From: Hypomesus transpacificus
Taxonomy: Eukaryota > Chordata > Actinopteri > Osmeriformes > Osmeridae
DNA length: 64,000 nt
Assembly (NCBI RefSeq): GCF_021917145.1
Contig: NC_061068.1
Span: 5,007,183-5,071,182, forward strand
Reading direction: 5' to 3'
The notes below the pieces were generated by a model. That model had not been told where the DNA came from. It searched no databases and was given only the letters and a program-made list of their open reading frames with translations. Shown one piece after another: positions 33,001 to 43,600 of the stretch; the stretch's first letter is position 1; each line of letters opens with the position of its first letter. The position numbers and the translations under genes are program-made.

Positions 33001-36000
33001 CATCTGTGTTGGGGCTGTGTTCCTCTAGGTGTTGGGGCTGTGTTCCTCTAGGTGTTGGCGCTGTGTTCCTCTGGGTGTTGGGGCTGTGTTCCTCTGGGTG
33101 TTGGGGCTGTGTTCCTCTGGGTGTTGGACCTGTGTTCCTCTAGGTGTCGGGGCTGTGTTCCTCTGGGTGTTGGACCTGTGTTCCTCTGGGTGTTGGACCT
33201 GTGTTCCTCTGGGTGTTGAAGCTGTGTTCCTCTGGGTGTTGGGGCTGTGTTCCTCTGGGTGTTGGGGCTGTGTTCCTCTGGGTGTTGGGGCTGTGTTCCT
33301 CTGGGTGTTGGGGCTGTGTTCCTCTGGGTGTTGGGGCTGTGTTCCTCTGGGTGTTGGGGCTGTGTTCCTCTGGGTGTTGGGGCTGTGTTCCTCTGGGTGT
33401 TGGGGCTGTGTTCCTCTGGGTGTTGGGGCTGTGTTCCTCTAGGTGTTGGGGCTGTGTTCCTCTGGGTGTTGGGGCTGTGTTCCTCTGGGTGTTGAAGCTG
33501 TGTTCCTCTGGGTGTTGGGGCTGTGTTCCTCTAGGTGTTGGGGCTGTGTTCCTCTGGGTGTTGGACCTGTGTTCCTCTGGGTGTTGGACCTGTGTTCCTC
33601 TGGCCTCTGGGTGTTGGACCTGTGTTCCTCTGGGTGTTGGGGCTGTGTTCCTCTGGCCTCTGGGTGTTGGGGCTGTGTTCCTCTAGGTGTTGGGGCTGTG
33701 TTCCTCTGGGTGTTGGGGCTGTGTTCCTCTGGGTGTTGGACCTGTGTTCCTCTGGGTGTTGGATCTGTGTTCCTCTGGCCTCTGGGTGTTGGACCTGTGT
33801 TCCTCTGGGTGTTGGGGCTGTGTCCTCTGGCCTCTGGGTGTTGGGGCTGTGTTCCTCTAGGTGTTGGGGCTGTGTTCCTCTAGGTGTTGGGGCTGTGTTC
33901 CTCTGGGTGTTGGGGCTGTGTTCCTCTGGGTGTTGGACCTGTGTTCCTCTAGGTGTTTGTTTTCTATCCGTGCCTATGTAGATGTGTGGTGTGTGTGAAG
34001 TCAGCGCTGTGTGCAGTGAGACTCTTTAACAGGCTGTGTGTCAACAGACCCTTAGGGAACAATTGACAGATTCCTCAGTTCACTTCAAATCAACTTAATC
34101 AAGTTGAATGAGAAATATCCATGCGTGTAGAGGTAAATGCTCAGGACCTTTGGCGAAATTGTCATCCAAGCAGTAGATGCGTTGCGATGTAGATTGTGTT
34201 GCCAAACACATTCACAGTCTGTCTCTCGTGTCGCCAGGGATTCCCCCTAACTAAGAGCCTGCTGCTCATTAAACTGATTGAAACTAGACTCCCCATCCTA
34301 ACCACCCCATCTCCTCGTCTAGTGGGTTAATTTCCCTTCATCTCTTTGCCAGGACCTCTGTGACAAGCTCTTGGCAAAGCATTGTGGGAGTGTCATGCTG
34401 GGGTTGCCGAGAGCGTGCGTGCAGGGCATGCAGTAACGACTGAGCAGGGCTGAGCCAAGCGGGGAGGGGGGGGGGGGACGGAGGGAGGGAGGGAGGTAGG
34501 TAAGGGCCTGGGGGTGTTCCGCTGCTGAGATGGGGGAGGGAGAGCAGGAATATCATGAATGGGTTGGGTAGAGAGAGACATGCCTAGGGTGTGAAGCTTT
34601 GCTTTGGAAAGCGGGAGAGAGAGAGAGAGATGGCCTGGCGTGTTGTCACTGTCTGAATGAGAAGGTAGAGCAGAGTGCCCGGGGCTGTTGCCGTGTTACC
34701 GGAGCAGAGAGAGGGAGAGGGGGGATTGTGGGTGGTGGGGGGAATGGGGAGATGGAACAGGGTTTGGGAGTGGCAGCTGTGTGCGCCCGGCCCTCCCCTC
34801 CCCACCCAGTTGCTGTTTGTGCAGCTCACCAAGGAGGTAGTGTTGCTCCCCACAGAGCCTGAGCCTTGGCCAGCATCCCAAACCTGCGAGGAGGAAGCAC
34901 AGGGCTAGCAGAATCGAGCTTCAAGCTAGCAACGCCACCTCCAACACAGACACCAACACAGCCTCCATGCTAGTCTCCTTCGCTCTTTTTTTCTTTCCCC
35001 CTCTTCCTATCCGTTGTTTCTTTTCAGGTGGTTCCTAGTCACCCGTTCACACATGCGGCGTGTGCTTTCTGACATGGCGGCATGGAGTTATTCTGTAGAA
35101 AGACGAGAGCGTCAGGGAACGGTACCTCGTCTGGGACGGCTGTGTCCTTCTGTGTTTCTTTCCTCCTCCCCTCAGGCTTCACGTCAGCTTGCCATGTGTT
35201 GGAGAGGGCCTGGTGTGGGAGAGAGGGCCTGGTGTGGGAGAGGGGCCTGGTGTGGGAGAGGGCCTGGTGTGGGCAGAGGGCCTGGTGTGGGAGAGAGGGC
35301 CTGGTGTGGGAGAGGGCCTGGTGTGGGAGAGGGCCTGGTGTGGGAGAGGGCCTGGTGTGGGAGAGGGCCTGGTGTGGGGAGAGGGCCTGGTGTGGGAGAG
35401 GGCCTGGTGTGGGAGAGAGGGGCCTGGTGTGGGAGAGAGGGGCCTGGTGTGGGAGAGAGGGGCCTGGTGTGGGAGAGAGGGGCCTGGTGTGGGAGAGGGC
35501 CTGGTGTGGGAGAGGGCCTGGTGTGGGAGAGGGCCTGGTGTTGGAGAGGGCCTGGTGTGGGGAGAGGGCCTGGTGTGGGGAGAGGGGGCCTGGTGTGGGA
35601 GAGAGGGGGCCTGGTGTGGGAGAGAGGGGCCTGGTGTGGGAGAGAGGGCCTGGCGTGGGAGAGGGGCCTGGCGTGGGAGAGGGCCTGGCGTGGGAGAGGG
35701 CCTGGTGTGGGAGAGGGCCTGGTGTGGGAGAGGGCCTGGTGTGGGATAGGGCCTGGTGTGGGGAGAGGGCCTGGTGTGGGAGAGAGGGGGCCTGGTGTGG
35801 GAGAGAGGGGGCCTGGTGTGGGAGAGAGGGGCCTGGTGTGGGAGAGAGGGCCTGGCGTGGGAGAGGGGCCTGGTGTGGGAGAGGGCCTGGTGTGGGGAGA
35901 GGGCCTGGTGTGGGGAGAGGGGGCCTGGTGTGGAAAGAGGGGCCTGGTGTGGGAGAGGGCCTGGTGTTGGAGAGGGCCTGGTGTTGGAGAGGGGCCTGGC

Positions 36001-39000
36001 GTGGGAGAGAGGGCCTGGTGTGGGAGAGGGCCTGGTGTGGGAGAGGGCCTGGTGTGGGAGAGGGCCTGGTGTGGGAGAGGGCCTGGTGTGGGAGAGGGCC
36101 TGGTGTGGGCTCTCGGTGGTTCAACCTGTCACACGCTTTGTGATGCCCCAATCCCAAGCAGGAAGAGTAGTCACTATGTAGATTTGATTTAAGAGAAGCT
36201 CTGAGCCTTCTGTTCTGTATTTATCTTTTCTATTTCGGTCTTTCCTCTCAGTACAAGTCTATTCTCTATTGTTCTATTCTTCTCTGATGCCACTTCTGGC
36301 TTTTATCAATCCACAGTGTAGCTGCTGACAGGAAATCAAGCACCCGACCTGTGGGTTACTTGAGCTATTTCAGGCACAGTTGGTTGGCAGACATCGTATA
36401 TATCATATTGTACTGGGTTATTTTGGCTGGCTGCCTTTTGAAATGTTGCTTTCACTGCATTTGTATGTCATTAAGAAGTATATAGTTTCACTACTTTGTT
36501 CATTTTCTGACTCAAGCCCTTGGCTTTCAGTAACTCAAGTGACATGGGCTCGCGCCGGACGAAAGGCGACTTTATGAAACCAGTGCAAGTCGGATTGTTT
36601 CTATATTCATTTTGTGTTTCCTCCTGTCTCCTACCAGAGAGAAGACACAGCTCGGCCAGCAAGCCTCCCTCAACCTTAGCCCAGTCCTCTGCCTTCTCCC
36701 TGTCAGCCCTGCCCAGGAACAGAGCCAGCGGGGCAGGGAGCGGGCCGGGGGCCGGGAGCGGGCCGGGGGCTGGGGGCGTTCTGGGCCGTACCTCCTCCAG
36801 CGGGACCAGTGTCTCCAACTCCAAACTCCTCAAACCAGCCAAAGAGAAGCTGCCAGGCATCCAGCGCAGGCCCCACTTCCCCCCATTCCGGGTGCTGCCT
36901 GATAAAATGTAAGAGGGCCATCACCAGAGACCTGCCCTGTCTCACCCTGGGAGCGGGATTAAACCCCCACTGACAGTCAACAGAAATGTTAAACGACTTA
37001 GTGCTGAACCGTGCTCAACCCAGTAATGTGGTGTCTTGTTGAATTTTGATCTTAACAGACTTCTTTTTGAAGGGCCTCATTCATATAAGAGGCCGACACA
37101 CTGCGTGTGATCTGCTGAGGGGGGTCTTCTGCCTTGTAGGGTGTTCTCCTGCTGCTCTTTAGAAGTGGGCTTCCCTCTGAGGTTTACTGACACTATCCTA
37201 CAATTATCTGAGCCCCGCTTTGTTGTGTTTGCCAAGTCAATTTGCGGCCGCTCAAAACGTGTTGAAATTCAGCCTTTGGTGAATACCAAATGCTGATTGG
37301 GCAATTTTGCTGCCCATCCTGTCAATTTAAAATGAGGTTATTTTAACTGAAGTCTTTGAATTCTAAATATGATTTATGGTTTCCCATCACTCCCTGTCTT
37401 TGGGTCTGTGCCCTCCTCACTCCTCCCTGCCGTCTGTGCCCTCCTCACTCCTCCCTGCCGTCTCTGCCTCCTCACTCCTCCCTGCCGTCTGTGCCCTCCT
37501 CACTCCTCTCTGCCTCCTCACTCCTCCCTGCCGTCTGTGCCCTCCTCACTCCTTCTTGCCATCTGTGCCCTCCTCACTCCTTCTTGCCGTCTATGCCCTC
37601 CTCACTCCTCCCTGCCGCCTGTGCCCTCCTCACTCCTCCCTGCCGTCTGTGCCTCCTCACTCCTCCCTGCCGTCTCTGCCTCCTCACTCCTCCCTGCTGT
37701 CTGTGCCCTCCTCACTCCTCCCTGCCGTCTGTGCCCTCCTCTCTGCCGTCTGTTCCTCCTCTCTCCTCCCTGCCATCTGTGCCCTCCTCCCTGCCGTCTG
37801 TGCCCTCCTCCCTGCCGTCTCTGCCCTCCTCACTCCTCCCTGTCGTCTGTGCCCTCCTCACTCCTCCCTGCCGTCTCTGCCCTCCTCACTCCTCCCTGCT
37901 GTCTGTGCCCTCCTCACTCCTCCCTGCCGTCTGTGCCCTCCTCCCTGCCGTCTGTTCCTCCTCTCTCCTCCCTGCCGTCTGTGCCCTCCTCCCTGCCGTC
38001 TCTGCCCTCCTCACTCCTCCCTGTCGTCTGTGCCCTCCTCACTCCTCCCTGCCGTCTCTGCCCTCCTCACTCCTCCCTGTCGTCTGTGCCCTCCTCACTC
38101 CTCCCTGCCGTCTGTGCCCTCCTCACTCCTCCCTGTCGTCTGTGCCCTCCTCAATCCTCCCTCTCCAACGTTGGTCTCTCTTTCACAGCCCTGCAGTCAA
38201 CGTGGAGAAGATGCATCTGAAAGTGGACTCGTCTGCCAAGCTTATACAGGCCCCTCTGGCCCCGCCCTCCTCCTTCACCTCCTCCAGCGCCACTGTGAGC
38301 TCCTCCTCCTCGCCCATCAAGCCAGGCCTTAACTGCTCCTCCATACCAAAGGCTCCCCAGCTGACCCCTAGCCAGATCCCCAACGGCAAGGGCCACCTCT
38401 CCCTGTCCGTGCCCAGTCTGGAGAAGAAGCAGGACAACAGTGCCAGTAGCAGACGTCACCTCTACAAGAGACTGTCAGGTAGAGAGACCCTTCTCCTAAA
38501 CGTTGTGGTTGCACTCTTTGACGCAACATCAAATAGTAGTCATTAGGGGTGGGGGGAAAAATCTATTCACATTTGAATCGCGATTCAGTCTGCTAGCGAT
38601 TCAGATAGATTCACAAATTTATGTTAATCAATTTGTATTTATTTATTATGTTTTAAAATATATACAGTGCCCTCCAAAAGTATTGGAACAGTGAGGCGAA
38701 TTCCTTTATTTTTGCTGTAGACTGAAAACATTTGGGCTTGACATCAAATAATGAACGTGAGACCAGAGATCAACGTTTCAGCTTTTATTTCCAGGTATTT
38801 ACATCAGGATCTGATGCACAACTAAGAAAATATCACATTTTGTTTGAATCCACCCATTTGTCATGTGATCAAAAGTATTGGAACAGATATACTTAAAACA
38901 TATTTAAGTGAATAAGACTTAATATTTAGTTGCAAATCCTTTGCTTTCAATAACTGCAGCAAGTCTGTGACCCATTGACGTCACCAAACTTTTGCATTCT

Positions 39001-42000
39001 TCCTTTTTGATGCTTTCCCAGGCTTTCACTGCAGCCTCTTTCAGTTGTTGTTTGTTTTGTGGGGTTCCTCCCTTCAGTCTCCTCTTAAGCAGGTAAAATG
39101 CATGCTCTATAGGGTTTAAGTCTGGAGATTGACTTGGCCAGTCTAATACCTTCCATTTCTTGCCCCTGATGAACTCCTTTGTTGTTTTGGCAGTGTGTTT
39201 TGGGTCGTTATCTTGCTGCATGATGAAGGCTCTGCCAATCAGTTTGGTTGCATCTTTCCTTAAATTGGCAGACAAAATGTTTCTGTAGACTTCCGAGTTC
39301 ATTTTGCTGCTGCCATCATGTGTTACATCCTCAATGAAGATTAATGAGCCCGTCCCAGAAGAAGCCATGCAAGCCCAAGCCATGACATTACCTCCACCGT
39401 GTTTCACAGATGAGCTTGTGTGTTTGGGATCATGAGCAGTTCCTTTCTTTCTCCAAACTTTAGCCTTTCCATCACTTTGGTAAAAGTTAATCTTTGTCTC
39501 ATCAGTCCATAAAACTTTGTCCCAGAATTTTTGAGGTTCATCTCTGTACTTTTTGGCAAATTCCAGCCTGGCCTTCCTATTCTTCTTGCTAATGAGTGGT
39601 TTGCATCTTCTGGTGTAGCCCTTGTACTTTTGTTCATGAAGTCTTCTGCGAACAGTAGATAGTGATACCTTCACTCCTGCCATCTGGAGGTTGTTGCTGA
39701 TCTCACTAACAGTTGTTTTAGGGTCTTTCTTTACAGCTCTCACAATGTTTCTGTCATCAACTGCTGATGTTTTCCTTGGTCTACCTGTTCGACGTCTGTT
39801 ACTTAGTACACCAGTAGTTTTCTTCTTCTTCAGGACATTCCAAATGGTTGTACTGGCTATGGCCAATGTTTCTGCAATGGCTCTGATTGATTTTCCATCT
39901 TCTCTAAGACTCACAATTGCTTGTTTTTCACCCAAAGACAGCGCTCTGGTTTTCATGTTGTTTTCACCTCTGAATACAGTCTGCATAGACAAAACCTATC
40001 TTACCCAATCTGAACCTGAGTGTAGACATTCAGTGGTATTTATTGATTGAATAATGTATGTAATAGGACACACCTGGGCAACAAAACACACCTGTCAGTC
40101 ACATGTTCCAATACTTTTGCTCACGTGACAAATGGGTGGGTTCGAACAAAAAGGTGATATTTTCTAATTTGTGCATCAGATCCTGATGTAAATACCTGGA
40201 AATAAAAGCTGAAACGTTGATCTCTGGTTTCACATTCATCGTTTGATGTCAAGCCCAAATGTTTTCAGTCTACAGCAAAAATAAAGGAATTGGCCTCACT
40301 GTTCCAATACTTTTGGAGGGCACTGTATATATATATATATATATTTTATCTCTGAAAAATCTTGAATACATTTTTTCTTGAATCGTGACCCCAGTAATCG
40401 ATTCAAATCGTGAGCTACAAAAAGATTCCCACCCCTAGTAGTCATGCCACAGACAATTAAACCACGGTTTCTCTCATTTTTCATCAGAACGGGAGTTCAA
40501 TCCAGACATCCACTGTGGGGTTCTGGATATGACTGCTCGGAAGCCATGCACAAGATCTCTAACATGCAAGGTACCGAGTTCGCTGTCTGTTTTACTCATC
40601 TTTTTGTTTTTTGTCTCAGCTCTAAAGTTGTTCTTCGTTAAACTATATCTCCCTGACCTTTTCCCTCCATCTTTCCCTGCAGACACATTCCTTAAGCCAG
40701 CGGAGGGCAGTGTTGGGCCGGAGGAAGCGCTTCGACACGCTACTGGCCGAGCACAAGAGCAAAGCCAGAGAGCGGGAACTTCAGCACCCCCAGCCCCAGC
40801 AGCCCCCCCCTCTCAGGGAGCCCCACCCCTCCCCCTCCCGCCTCGCTGCCCACGACACCCACCAAGTGGCCCACGGCAACGGTGCCAGCGACGCCACCAA
40901 GCCTCTCCCGCTCTGCAAACCCAAACCTCACAATCCTGGTCTTCCACGGTGAGCCCGCGAGGGGAACTACCAACAAGAATGTTCCAAATGCCACGGCAGC
41001 CAGTTGTCCTGTCTTCGTCAGTATGGTAGTGACTCTTGTGTTTGTGTTTCTCCTATTAGACTGAACAGCAGCATCTCTCACGGAGGGGGGGGTGGCCCGG
41101 GGGATCCCCCTCTGTTCCACGAGTCACCCCACCACCCCACCCCGGCCACCGACGGGGTGTCGCGGCCCTCCAGTGACGAGGGGGAGAACGAGGAGAGGGA
41201 GGAGGGATCGGACAGACTGGACTGTCACTATTCAGGTTATCACCCTCGGCCGGCCTCTGTAAGTCACACTCTGTGTTCATGTCCAAACAGAATCTGACAA
41301 AATAGATCACGTTTTAGAACTACAGTAGCATGAAACCCAATACTGCCCGCTATAAAATGGTGGCACTTATTTTAGAGGAAGGCTAGTAGCATACTAACCT
41401 CAACCTTTTGCTTGAGAGATTGTTGGGGATTAAAACAATCAAGTAGCCATGCAGGGACATTTGAATTCAGTGTATTAATCGGTTCTCTGCCATCGTGGAT
41501 TTTACACACAAAGGGACCTGTGTTCTCTGTGTAGTTTACCCCCCCAGCATGCAGGCTTCGTTAAAGTTTGTAAAGCCTTACAAATAACCACCTTACCTGG
41601 ATCCAACGTCCTCCCTCCTCTCTCAGTATTGCTCCTTTGGAAGCCACCTGTTTGGGAGAAGCTGTTACTCCTTCGACCGGCGCTGGGACCGCGTGCGATG
41701 TGCGCTCACAGCCATGATGGACAAGCATGTCAACTCTCAGATGTGGAAGTAAGGCTGTGTCCCTCCCTCCAGAACTCCCTTTAACTTGCTTTACTGTGTT
41801 TTGTGTATTCCCATCTTCACAGTGGGGTATCTGAGGATGAACTTGTCTGTCTGTCACGTGTTCCTCCTGTAGGAAAATCCCTTTGGCCTTGGAGAACTCC
41901 TCCTCCGTCTCCTCGTCTGTGCCGGCCCACAGGACAAGCACAAACTCCCATGGTAGCATCCCTCCCTCAGGCTTCCTCAGCCCTCCCGTGGCCCCCCCGC

Positions 42001-43136
42001 CCCCTTCCTACGCCCAGTCCTACGACGGCAAGTTGGCGCTCTCGTACGGGACCACCTTAAACGCCCGAGCTTCCCCGCAGGGCGGGAGCGAGCACCCGGC
42101 CTACGGCAGCGTGCAGGCCAGACAAGTGTCTTCGTCGCCGCAGATGCCTTCAGCCCACTCCTCCTCTGTCCCGCCGGGCCGGGCGCTGAAGTCGCGCTCG
42201 GGCAGCAAGTCGTCTTTCAGGCCCAGGGAGTCCTCCTCGGCCTCCTCCACACCTGCCATATCGAACTCCGCCAGCGGGGGCAGCGCTGGGGCCAACAGCA
42301 ACGCTGGCTTCAGCTCGGGGAAGAAGAGGAAGAACAGCTCCCTCCTCAGTTCATCTCAAGGCCCGTACAACCAAGACTCGTCCCCCAACGCCGCCTCATC
42401 CTTCAAGAAGAACTGTGCAAACACCACCACGGGAAGCTCAGGTAGCACTTACCACCACGCCTCGCTCGCCCCCCCCTCCTCCTCCTCGTCTCACAGCGGC
42501 GTCCACAGCGTGGGGCTGAACTGCGGGCCCACCGTGCGGACCAACTCCCTCAGCCTGAAGGCCGAGCCCTCGGGGGGGTCGGCGGGGGCGTCTGGCCCCT
42601 CGGCGCGGGGACCCCCCTCCGGCAGCCCGGCCGAGTCCATCAAGAGGATGAGCGTAGTCATGAACAGCAGCGACTCCACGCTCTCGTTGGGGCCCTTCGT
42701 CCACCACCAATCAGATCACCACACGGCCTTCAGCCACGCCCACCACACGGATGGACGCCTTGAGGGAAAGAAGCGTAAGGGGTCTCCTGCGACCAGCTCC
42801 CTCAACAGTGGAGGAGGAGGAGGAGCGGGCGGCCTGGGGGGAGGAGTCGGTGGGGCGGGGCCAGGAAGGCCCAAGGTGGCCAAGTCCCCCGCCATCAACA
42901 ATATCCACGGCAAACATGGCCGCACAATCCCAGGAGCCCCAGGGCTGCCCAACAACTCCCTCATTCATCAGGTGGGTTGGTGTCTGTGCTGCACAAGGGG
43001 GGGTATTCACACTTGCTGTACACGTGTCATTTCCTGTAAGCTAATTGCTGTACTGTGTTTCATCAGTTGTTTATATTTGACAGTTCCTCACCTTGACCTG
43101 TTGTGTGTCTTCCTCCAGCCTAAGGCCCGTCCCTGA
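27070..43136 (+). CDS. atxn7: Ataxin-7, SAGA complex deubiquitinase-module subunit
   Basis: The exons are 27070-27277, 27448-27516, 31549-31653, 36638-36908, 38189-38478, 40488-40570, 40683-40948, 41060-41258, 41627-41748, 41873-42971 and 43119-43136. The total is 2730 nt, or 909 aa (human 892). The protein starts [20 protein letters not shown] and ends QPKARP, as in ataxin-7. Ataxin-7 anchors the USP22 deubiquitinase module to the SAGA coactivator in the nucleus. Visible are a short glutamine run (residues 22-26), an N-terminal zinc finger (CSHC, then HYERRH) from the 31549 and 36638 exons, the SCA7 domain ([20 protein letters not shown] to AEHKSK, about 320-370) and a long Ser/Pro/Gly-rich tail. 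The first ATG follows an acceptor 8 bp upstream. The last coding exon has only 18 bases. The introns carry four minisatellites and nested transposons. Confidence 0.96.
28240..28391. repeat. 15-bp minisatellite in ATXN7 intron
   Basis: About ten tandem copies of TCTTCCTCTGTGGCA occur with GGCA/GGTA/GGGA variants at the end. Because the unit is a multiple of three, open frames appear on both strands (for example repeated EEDAT on the - strand). These are by-products of the repeat and not evidence of a gene. Confidence 0.9.
28887..29228. other. Unclassified intronic stretch with overlapping short frames
   Basis: Several overlapping open frames of about 65-77 aa occur here on both strands. One on the - strand reads [19 protein letters not shown] do not recognise a family. 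It could be the remains of a transposon ORF; it does not join the ATXN7 frame. Confidence 0.25.
29940..30345. repeat. Pyrimidine-rich (CT/C) tract in ATXN7 intron
   Basis: About 400 bp is almost only C and T on the + strand, with a C run at 29995-30009. Open frames on both strands follow from the low complexity. A second simple tract (T then G run) is at 30936-30955. Confidence 0.8.
33009..33957. repeat. 23-bp minisatellite in ATXN7 intron
   Basis: About 40 tandem copies of a 23-bp unit (GTGTTCCTCTGGGTGTTGGG plus GCT) occur, with variants GGGGCT/GGACCT/GAAGCT and a few short units inserted as CCTCTGG. The unit is not a multiple of three and lacks stops, so all three + frames stay open; this explains the Leu/Cys/Gly-rich frames here. 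It is G-rich on the + strand. Confidence 0.95.
35200..36112. repeat. 17-bp G-rich minisatellite in ATXN7 intron
   Basis: About 50 copies of GGCCTGGTGTGGGAGAG occur, with length variants of 16-19 bp (extra G or GA). All frames on both strands are open, giving spurious frames of up to 392 aa. The dense GG and GGG runs make the + strand a G-quadruplex candidate. Confidence 0.95.
37405..38165. repeat. CT-rich minisatellite directly upstream of an ATXN7 exon
   Basis: Tandem units of about 27 bp (CTCCCTGCCGTCTGTGCCCT plus CCTCACT) occur with shorter variants. The array ends about 24 bp before the exon at 38189 and is nearly all pyrimidine on the sense strand, so it forms a very long polypyrimidine tract next to the acceptor. 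The frame is open into the exon but has no acceptor-free support. Confidence 0.93.
38665..40325 (-). mobile_element. Tc1/mariner transposon with IR/DR ends
   Basis: The 1661-bp element is flanked by TA on both sides (38663-38664 and 40326-40327). The ends are CAGTGCCCTCCAAAAGTATT and its reverse complement. The terminal inverted repeats are about 220 bp long, and each contains two copies of an AAAGTATTGGAACA-type motif (left at about 38676 and 38873, right at about 40106 and 40299), the inverted-repeat/direct-repeat layout of fish Tc1-like elements. Confidence 0.95.
38919..39992 (-). CDS. Tc1-like transposase, uninterrupted frame
   Basis: A 357-aa frame runs without stops. It starts with [20 protein letters not shown]; the second methionine (MKTRAL) is the more usual start and would give about 345 aa. 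The N-terminal part is a paired-like helix-turn-helix DNA-binding region ([18 protein letters not shown], then a GRPRK motif). The catalytic domain has DD34E-type residues: D in [11 protein letters not shown] in [12 protein letters not shown] and E in [11 protein letters not shown]. The enzyme cuts and pastes DNA between TA sites, binding the surrounding inverted repeats. It is antisense to ATXN7 within an intron. The length is normal for the family. Whether it is active cannot be told; the two ends differ at several sites. Confidence 0.93.
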   Translation of the reverse strand: MSMQTVFRGENNMKTRALSLGEKQAIVSLREDGKSIRAIAETLAIASTTIWNVLKKKKTTGVLSNRRRTGRPRKTSAVDDRNIVRAVKKDPKTTVSEISNNLQMAGVKVSLSTVRRRLHEQKYKGYTRRCKPLISKKNRKARLEFAKKYRDEPQKFWDKVLWTDETKINFYQSDGKAKVWRKKGTAHDPKHTSSSVKHGGGNVMAWACMASSGTGSLIFIEDVTHDGSSKMNSEVYRNILSANLRKDATKLIGRAFIMQQDNDPKHTAKTTKEFIRGKKWKVLDWPSQSPDLNPIEHAFYLLKRRLKGGTPQNKQQLKEAAVKAWESIKKEECKSLVTSMGHRLAAVIESKGFATKY

Positions 43137-43564
43137 CAGCGGTGGCTGTGTTCTCTGTATGGAACCTCGGGCTGAGACCAGAACCAGGGCTGAGGCCGGG
43201 GCTGAGGCTGAGGCCAGGACCAGGGCTGAGGCTGAGGCCAGGGCCAGGGAGCAGCAGCAGGCGGAGACTGTACGAGGCCTTCTAAATCTGCGTTACTCTC
43301 AGCTTCCCATGATCCTCAGGGTGGAGATGATCTGGACAGCCCAGTGACGTCATCGTGGAACATTTTCTCCCAAAGCCATGTGAGGGTGCTATGAGGGGCG
43401 TTGGGGCAGCGTAGACCCCTGTCAGTGTTGTAGTGTGACACCTTCCTGTGGGGAGGAGGAAGGAGCAGTCGGCCCTCAGACCTCAAGCCTGCGTTCCGGG
43501 GTTTCAGGAAGAAGGGCTGGCACAAGAACGACTGGGAGTGACTGGAGATCCAACACACCAATCT

Positions 43565-43600
<36 letters not shown>

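Larger units (their letters stand above)
38544..40437. mobile_element. hAT-like element, interrupted by a Tc1-like transposon
   Basis: The 8-bp target duplication GTAGTCAT is at 38536-38543 and 40438-40445. The terminal inverted repeats are TAGGGGTGGG at the left and CCCACCCCTA at the right. Without the nested Tc1-like element it is only about 230 bp, so it was a small non-autonomous hAT-type element in an ATXN7 intron. Confidence 0.85.

Noticed and set aside
33009..33957. Possible CRISPR-like array
   Set aside because: Units are directly adjacent with no unique spacers and the DNA is a vertebrate intron; it is a minisatellite.
33029..33981. Several long + strand frames of repeated Leu/Cys/Gly residues
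   Set aside because: They lie wholly in the 23-bp minisatellite, whose unit lacks stops in every frame; no exon boundaries or homology.
35014..36192. Frames of up to 392 aa on both strands, rich in Gly/Pro/Trp
   Set aside because: These are by-products of the 17-bp G-rich minisatellite in an ATXN7 intron, open in all frames.
37356..38546. 396-aa + strand frame of Ser/Pro/Leu repeats
   Set aside because: Most is the CT-rich minisatellite in the intron; only the part after 38188 is a true ATXN7 exon.
43093..43347. Glu/Ala/Arg repeat frame overlapping the ATXN7 end
   Set aside because: The ATXN7 frame ends QPKARP at 43136 as in orthologues; the other frame is a GC-rich repeat in the 3' UTR.
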